A stretch of DNA of 7,083 bases from JAVKSL01 sp039583695 (GTDB lineage Bacteria > Actinomycetota > Acidimicrobiia > Acidimicrobiales > JAJPHD01): contig JAVKSL010000127.1 in NCBI GenBank assembly GCA_039583695.1, positions 1 through 7,083 of the forward strand, given 5' to 3'. This document shows positions 6,295-7,083 of this stretch, piece after piece (the first letter of the stretch is position 1; each line of letters starts with the position of its first letter). Position numbers and translations under genes: made by a program. Under the pieces are notes generated by a model. The model was not told the origin of the DNA and did no database searches. It saw only the letters and a program-made list of their open reading frames with translations.

Positions 6295-6678
6295 TCAGCG
6301 GGCGGCTTCACCAACCAGGTCGGCAAGGGCGAGGTTCGCCACGAGGCGGGCGAGGCGACGGCCAGTGGAGGGGCACAGTACCACGACGTTCACTCCGGCC
6401 CAGCGCAGCTGTTCGAGAACCGAGGCGAGCTGGCGGTGGTTGGGCGATAGGCGCGCGTAGCTGTCGACGACGACCAGGTCGAAGCAACCTGCCGCGTCGG
6501 CAAGCAGTTGGGGGAGGCTCGGACGGGGATCGCCGCGGGACTGGTCGGTGTAGGTGGCGACGTGACACCAGCCAGGCTGGGCGGTGACCTGGGCGTGGAG
6601 ACGAGCGACCTGGCGGGCCAGGGCGCGCCGCCCGGCATGCCCTGGGGCTTCTCGGGCATAGATGGCGACTCGGCACAT
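6295..6678 (-). CDS. small serine-recombinase-like protein, catalytic serine absent
   Basis: A 127-residue protein resembling the N-terminal catalytic domain of resolvase/invertase serine recombinases. The N-terminal strand is RVAIYARE (3-10), then a helix with ARQVARLHAQV, a loop with TDQSRGDPRPSLPQLLADA (44-62, matching the family D..SG...RP.L..LL) and the strand FDLVVVDSYARLSPN (66-80). Aligned with gamma-delta resolvase, the catalytic Ser10 position is Ala11 and the conserved Arg68 position is Ser73. Arg9 and Arg76 match Arg8 and Arg71. There is no C-terminal DNA-binding domain. The frame is intact and has a good ribosome-binding site (AAGGAG, + strand 6684-6689, 5 nt before ATG), which argues against simple decay. 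It is probably inactive in strand cleavage and may have a regulatory or structural role; the function is unknown. Confidence 0.75.
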   Translation of the reverse strand: MCRVAIYAREAPGHAGRRALARQVARLHAQVTAQPGWCHVATYTDQSRGDPRPSLPQLLADAAGCFDLVVVDSYARLSPNHRQLASVLEQLRWAGVNVVVLCPSTGRRLARLVANLALADLVGEAAR

Positions 6679-6683
6679 GGCGT

Positions 6684-6689
6684 CTCCTT
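6684..6689 (-). promoter_or_regulatory. ribosome-binding site of the recombinase-like gene
   Basis: AAGGAG on the minus strand, 5 nt before the ATG at 6678, fixes this start. A TACCCT box (+ strand 6698-6703) about 9 nt further upstream fits a TANNNT -10 element with a short leader, but no -35 is evident. Confidence 0.6.
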
Positions 6690-6750
6690 CCTCTCATAGG
6701 GTATCCGGCGATGAGACCTCCATGAGCAGAGGAAAGCAAGTCCGTTGGAC

Positions 6751-6772
6751 CCGGGAACGTACGGTTCGCCGG
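6751..6772. repeat. interrupted inverted repeat in the divergent region
   Basis: Arms CCGG+GAAC and GTTC+CCGG surround a short loop (GTACG), with one unpaired G on the right arm. It sits between the recombinase-like gene and the possible rightward gene, where an operator or leader hairpin could lie. It is short and may be chance. Confidence 0.35.
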
Positions 6773-6850
6773 AGGGAAAAAAGCCCAGCGTTGACGGATG
6801 GAGCGGGACGGGGGGTCGGTCACCTGCGTCTGCTGACGAGGCGGTTCCCT

Positions 6851-7083
6851 GTGGTCGTCACGATCGGGTGCGACCATGGGGTCGTGGCGCTCTCCGTCCC
6901 GCTTCGCTATGCCGCCCAATTGCTTCGCCAGGACGGCGCGCAGGAGATGGGACGCGCCGTGCTGTTCGCGAGCGTGATTGGTTTCGATTCCTTCGAACAG
7001 CACATCGAGTCACCGACAGAACTGCCCCTCCTCGGCGACAGAACTCCGGTGACGACCCTTCCAGTATGGCCGCTGGGTGTGAC
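6851..7083 (+). CDS. possible gene start, truncated by the window end
   Basis: An open frame that runs off the right edge without a stop; at least 77 codons are visible. GTG 6851 has GAGG (6838-6841) 9 nt upstream. The frame is in fact open back to ATG 6722, but that extra segment is Arg-rich and less protein-like. The product begins VVTIGCDHGVVALSVPLRY and continues with a plausible mix of hydrophobic and charged residues; I do not recognise a family. Third positions are about three-quarters G/C. The antisense frame (6308-7003, -) is also open in codon register, but its translation is rich in Asp, Arg, Pro and His and looks like a shadow. The preceding ~130 bp (6722-6850) otherwise holds only the small inverted repeat. 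Confidence 0.35.
   Translation, partial: MVVTIGCDHGVVALSVPLRYAAQLLRQDGAQEMGRAVLFASVIGFDSFEQHIESPTELPLLGDRTPVTTLPVWPLGV
7014..7045. repeat. pair of 10-bp direct repeats, 22 bp apart
   Basis: CGACAGAACT occurs at 7014-7023 and 7036-7045, a 22-bp period close to two helical turns. It lies inside the possible rightward ORF. It could be a tandem operator pair, part of a mobile-element end, or coincidence. Confidence 0.5.

Noticed and set aside
1644..6312. Similar short strings (TTCACCAAC) near the end of TadE2 and at the end of the recombinase-like gene, considered as a duplicated site.
   Set aside because: The match is about 9-12 bases with mismatches and no supporting flanks, so a shared recombination site cannot be argued.
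6774..6786. GGGAAAAAAGCCC considered as part of a terminator for a leftward transcript (T-run on the minus strand).
   Set aside because: There is no stable G/C stem immediately before the T-run in that orientation.
6308..7003. 231-residue minus-strand ORF overlapping the recombinase-like gene.
   Set aside because: Its C-terminal half is an Arg/Pro-rich out-of-frame reading of the recombinase-like gene, which has a good ribosome-binding site and family motifs. The N-terminal part could not be distinguished from a shadow of the rightward frame.

Overview
The window is high-GC DNA, almost certainly from an actinobacterium (Actinomycetota). The reasons are strong G/C bias at third codon positions, ATGA/GTG start-stop overlaps, and gene families typical of that phylum: short TadE-like pseudopilins and a large membrane-bound LysM-BTAD regulator. 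Nothing in the sequence fixes the class.

The core (669-6268, + strand) is the 3' half of a Tad/Flp (type IVc) pilus locus. It reads: TadE-like minor pseudopilin 1 (669-1100), TadE-like pseudopilin 2 (1097-1702), TadG-like N-terminal-domain protein (2301-2720), a 994-residue membrane protein with an outside LysM module and a cytoplasmic AfsR/SARP-type winged helix plus BTAD (2721-5705), and a short A24 prepilin peptidase of the TadV/CpaA type (5702-6268). Most joints are 4-bp overlaps or abutting codons, as in a translationally coupled operon. The ATPase and platform genes (tadA/B/C) are not in the window and would be expected to the left. No Flp major pilin gene is visible.

The pilus operon is interrupted at 1703-2300. 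This stretch carries a small antisense gene (1753-2004, -), which looks like a genuine conserved hypothetical protein, and about 300 bp with no recognised gene. The first ~670 bases are also poorly explained: one weak hypothetical ORF (50-427) and a strong ribosome-binding site at 517-524, whose ATG (533) is one base out of frame with TadE1.

To the right, convergent with the operon, lies a 127-residue protein (6295-6678, -) with the fold signature of a serine-recombinase catalytic domain but without the catalytic serine. The last ~400 bases hold a short divergent region with small repeats and a possible rightward gene that runs off the window.

Working model (inference): the peptidase processes the TadE-like pseudopilins at their G|xxxxE sites. 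The TadG-like protein helps anchor or assemble the pilus. The LysM-BTAD protein links a cell-wall-facing domain to a cytoplasmic DNA-binding domain and so could tie pilus expression to the envelope.
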